Positions 33,213-35,550 of a stretch of DNA of 35,550 bases are shown here, piece by piece (within the stretch, counting starts at the first letter, position 1; every line of letters begins with the position of its first letter). Under the pieces are notes generated by a model, which saw nothing but the letters and a program-made list of their open reading frames with translations, was not told the DNA's origin and did no database searches. Both the position numbers and the translations under genes were made by a program. The stretch comes from Lachnospiraceae bacterium. GTDB taxonomy: Bacteria > Bacillota > Clostridia > Lachnospirales > Lachnospiraceae. The stretch lies in the NCBI GenBank assembly GCA_015057005.1, contig SVFF01000018.1:1-35550 (forward strand), in the 5' to 3' direction.

Positions 33213-33248
33213 TGGTTTAAAATGTGTCAGATGATATAGTGAAGATGG

Positions 33249-33284
33249 CATCCCCCGCAGGATAATCTGTGGGGGATGTGTTTT
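33249..33284 (+). terminator. terminator after ilvC
   Basis: CATCCCCCGCAG (33249-33260) pairs with CTGTGGGGGATG (33267-33278), one G-U pair, with a GATAAT loop and a following TGTTTTG. The next 170 bases to leuC are AT-rich. A weak TTCAAA-17-TATTAT pair (33388-33416) may be the leuC promoter. I saw no T-box. Confidence 0.8.
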
Positions 33285-33454
33285 GTATGATAAATCAATA
33301 GCAAAAATGCAAAAACATAGACGATTGAACATGAAAGGGTGGCATAAAAGGATAAAATAAATCAATTAATTGGCTAAAAAGAGTCTATTCAAAAACAAGT
33401 GTATATATGTTATTATAGCAAAAGATATTATTATTGAAAGGTATGGTAAGTACT

Positions 33455-34723
33455 ATGGGAATGACAATGACACAAAAGATTCTGGCCGCTGCAGCCGGAC
33501 TTGACAAGGTAGAAGCCGGTCAGTTGATAGAAGCACAGCTGGATCTGGTGCTGGGTAATGATATTACCAGCCCTGTGGCAATCAAAGAGATGGATAAGAT
33601 GAAGGTGGACGGCGTGTTCGATAAGGATAAAATCGCACTGGTTCCCGATCATTTTGTACCTAATAAAGACATTAAATCTGCTGAGCATTGCAAGTGTGTG
33701 AGAGAGTTTGCAAGACGCCATGATATTACCAATTATTTTGAAGTGGGGGAGATGGGGATTGAGCATGCCCTGCTTCCTGAGAAGGGTCTGACAGTGGCAG
33801 GTGATGTGATCATTGGTGCGGACTCCCATACCTGTACCTACGGCGCGTTAGGCGCGTTCTCCACCGGTGTTGGAAGTACTGATATGGCAGCCGGTATGGC
33901 TACCGGCAAGGCCTGGTTTAAGGTTCCTTCCGCTATCAAGTTCAATATTGTAGGTAAGCCTGACAAATGGGTCAGCGGTAAAGATGTGATCTTACATATC
34001 ATCGGCATGATCGGTGTGGATGGAGCACTCTACAAATCCATGGAGTTTGTGGGAGAGGGCATTGCCAATTTGACCATGGATGACCGCTTCACCATCGCTA
34101 ACATGGCAATCGAGGCCGGCGGCAAGAACGGTATCTTCCCTGTGGATGATCTGGCAATCGCCTACATGAAAGAACATTCCAACCGTGCATATACCATCTA
34201 CGAGGCCGATGAGGATGCCGTTTATGATGAGGAATATACCATTGATTTGAGCACCCTTCGCCCTACTGTTGCTTTTCCTCATCTGCCTGAGAATACCCAT
34301 GCCATTGATGAAATCAACGCCATGGACGATATCGCCATTGATCAGGTAGTGATCGGCTCCTGTACCAACGGCCGAATTGACGATATGAGAATTGCCGCAA
34401 AGGTGCTGGAGGGCAGACATATTGCCAAGGGCATGCGCTGTATCGTGATTCCGGCTACCCAGGCCATCTATATGCAGGCTATGGAAGAGGGACTGTTGAA
34501 AATCTTTATCCAGGCCGGTGCAGTGGTAAGCACACCTACCTGCGGACCTTGTCTTGGCGGTTACATGGGCATCCTGGCTGAGGGAGAGAGATGTGTATCC
34601 ACTACCAACCGTAACTTTGTGGGACGTATGGGACATGTAAAATCCGAAGTATACCTGGCAAGCCCTGCAGTGGCTGCAGCCAGCGCCATCACAGGAAAAA
34701 TTTCCAGCCCTTATGAACTGTAA
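33455..34723 (+). CDS. leuC: 3-isopropylmalate dehydratase, large subunit
   Basis: A 422-residue aconitase-type iron-sulfur enzyme of leucine synthesis that isomerises 2- to 3-isopropylmalate. Cluster cysteines are in [18 protein letters not shown] and TCGPCLGG. The length is that of the two-subunit LeuC of Clostridia and archaea. The start chosen is the ATG of MGMTMTQK, about 14 bases after GAAAGG. The ATG at 33461 is also possible, and an upstream TTG is unlikely. It is followed after 69 bases by leuD. Confidence 0.93.
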   Translation: MGMTMTQKILAAAAGLDKVEAGQLIEAQLDLVLGNDITSPVAIKEMDKMKVDGVFDKDKIALVPDHFVPNKDIKSAEHCKCVREFARRHDITNYFEVGEMGIEHALLPEKGLTVAGDVIIGADSHTCTYGALGAFSTGVGSTDMAAGMATGKAWFKVPSAIKFNIVGKPDKWVSGKDVILHIIGMIGVDGALYKSMEFVGEGIANLTMDDRFTIANMAIEAGGKNGIFPVDDLAIAYMKEHSNRAYTIYEADEDAVYDEEYTIDLSTLRPTVAFPHLPENTHAIDEINAMDDIAIDQVVIGSCTNGRIDDMRIAAKVLEGRHIAKGMRCIVIPATQAIYMQAMEEGLLKIFIQAGAVVSTPTCGPCLGGYMGILAEGERCVSTTNRNFVGRMGHVKSEVYLASPAVAAASAITGKISSPYEL

Positions 34724-34792
34724 GGGAAGAAAACGGTTTTACGTAATTCCAAAACGATATGATGCGTAAAAGCATACAGAATGGAGAAAAAT

Positions 34793-35281
34793 ATGAACAA
34801 CGCAAAAGGAATTGTTTTTAAATACGGAGACAATGTTGATACAGATGTAATCATCCCTGCAAGATACCTGAATTCTTCTGATCCTGCAGAATTGGCCACT
34901 CACTGTATGGAAGATATTGATAAGGATTTTATTAAGAAGGTAAATAAAGGCGACATCATTGTGGCAGAGAAAAATTTCGGATGCGGCTCATCCAGAGAGC
35001 ATGCCCCCATTGCTATCAAGGCTGCAGGTGTCAGCTGCGTCATTGCAGAGACTTTCGCCCGCATTTTCTACCGCAATGCCATCAACATCGGCCTTCCTAT
35101 TATCGAATGTCCCGAGGCTTCCAAGGGTATTGAGGCAGGAGATGAGGTTGAGATTGATTTCAACACCGGCGTGATCACCAACGTGACCAAGGGCACCTCT
35201 TTCCAGGGCCAGGCTTTCCCTGAGTTTATGCAGAAGATCATTGCTGCAGAAGGCCTGATCAATTATATCAACAATAAATAA
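34793..35281 (+). CDS. leuD: 3-isopropylmalate dehydratase, small subunit
   Basis: A 162-residue swivel domain that completes the LeuCD active site. It has [14 protein letters not shown] and the substrate loop [11 protein letters not shown], followed by the [17 protein letters not shown] segment. I chose the ATG at 34793 because GGAG lies 6-7 bases upstream; the ATG at 34781 contains that site and would add four residues. A terminator hairpin follows. leuA, leuB and ilvD are not in the window. Confidence 0.94.
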   Translation: MNNAKGIVFKYGDNVDTDVIIPARYLNSSDPAELATHCMEDIDKDFIKKVNKGDIIVAEKNFGCGSSREHAPIAIKAAGVSCVIAETFARIFYRNAINIGLPIIECPEASKGIEAGDEVEIDFNTGVITNVTKGTSFQGQAFPEFMQKIIAAEGLINYINNK

Positions 35282-35290
35282 TGTAAATCC

Positions 35291-35323
35291 AAATGACCTG
35301 TGTTTTTTGCACGGGTCATTTTT
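35291..35323 (+). terminator. terminator after leuD
   Basis: AAATGACC (35291-35298) pairs with GGTCATTT (35314-35321), extended by an inner GTG/CAC after a one-base bulge, and runs into TTTT. The left-arm start is 10 bases after the leuD stop. Confidence 0.75.
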
Positions 35324-35349
35324 GGCCTCGGTGGAAGGTTTCCGATAGC

Positions 35350-35409
35350 CAATAATATTACCGTCAGTAATATTTCGATCAGTAATATTTCCGTCAGCAA
35401 TATTTCTTG
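35350..35409 (+). repeat. 15-bp tandem repeat, four copies
   Basis: Four head-to-tail units: CAATAATATTACCGT, CAGTAATATTTCGAT, CAGTAATATTTCCGT and CAGCAATATTTCTTG. Each holds an AATATT core. There are no spacers, so this is not a CRISPR. It lies between the leuD terminator and a transposase gene fragment. Confidence 0.85.
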
Positions 35410-35446
35410 TGGTTTGGAAGTTTGATGTAGGTTTGTCAAACATTTG

Positions 35447-35550
35447 TTACAGTGACGATAAATAATCATTAAGCACTTGTCTTGGTGAATGCCACCCCAA
35501 AGGACGCATCGGAAAGTTGTTGTAATCTCTGCGATTATACAACTTCAGTT
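35447..35550 (-). CDS. DDE (integrase-core) transposase, C-terminal end, runs off the window
   Basis: Read on the minus strand from the window edge, 34 codons end in a TAA at 35447-35449. The peptide contains YNNFPMRPLGWHSP followed by RQVLNDYL, the usual C-terminal pattern of transposases with an integrase core domain (a phenyl/Arg-Pro-rich 'YNN...RPL.W.SP..V' tail). The IS family cannot be fixed from this piece. It faces leuD tail to tail, and the element's right end should lie between 35410 and 35446 or beyond the window's other side. Confidence 0.7.
   Translation of the reverse strand, partial: LKLYNRRDYNNFPMRPLGWHSPRQVLNDYLSSL

Noticed and set aside
35350..35409. CRISPR array
   Set aside because: The units are only 15 bp, directly abutting with no spacers, and there are no cas genes.

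Overview
This is a chromosomal stretch from a low-to-mid GC Gram-positive anaerobe, most likely a gut-type Lachnospiraceae (Clostridia). I base this on the 23S tail, the strong AGGAGG-type ribosome binding sites, a divergent sirtuin-like gene beside the rRNA operon, class C sortases with a SipW-type signal peptidase, and the ilv/leu gene forms. I cannot name the genus from sequence alone.

Layout. Positions 1-215 are the 3' end of a 23S rRNA gene and the rRNA operon terminator, with no 5S gene between them. Positions 325-9095 are ordinary chromosome: a sirtuin-like protein, hisH-hisF, ung, an S66 LD-carboxypeptidase, tRNA-Leu(CAA), a CPA2 cation/proton antiporter with a suggestive structured leader, a MATE exporter and three small membrane proteins (DUF4190-, DUF2752- and DUF4870-like). 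Positions 9268-26109 are a surface-appendage island. Positions 26125-27260 hold a HAD hydrolase and a lipoprotein on the minus strand. Positions 27499-35281 are amino-acid biosynthesis: a cobalamin-domain-less MetH-like protein, ilvB, two different acetolactate synthase small subunits, ilvC, leuC and leuD. The window ends in four 15-bp tandem repeats and the C-terminal end of a DDE transposase.

Most interesting region. A tyrosine recombinase gene (9268-10119) ends inside one arm of a 24-bp imperfect inverted repeat (22/24 identical, 17-bp identical core). The other arm lies at 10390-10413, just upstream of a BTAD/SARP-like regulator gene (10445-11650). The roughly 250 bp between the arms carry a good sigma-A-type promoter (TTGAAT-17-TATAGT) that points away from the regulator in this assembly, and a rho-independent terminator that points toward it. 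This is the architecture of an invertible promoter switch, and the orientation shown here looks OFF. The regulator is followed by its own strong terminator, so it would act in trans on the neighbouring operon. That operon contains small proteins with a repeated WQG...FRS module, a 1690-residue fibro-slime/Cna-B adhesin with an N-terminal cysteine repeat, an LPSTG major pilin, two class C sortases, a pilin-like protein without an anchor, two TasA/CalY-like proteins, two further anchored surface proteins and a SipW-type signal peptidase.

How the genes may work together (inference). Inversion would place the promoter about 80 nt upstream of the regulator start. The regulator would then activate a mixed appendage locus in which sortase-polymerised pilins and SipW-processed TasA-like fibre proteins are made together. 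The result would be an all-or-none, phase-variable surface structure.
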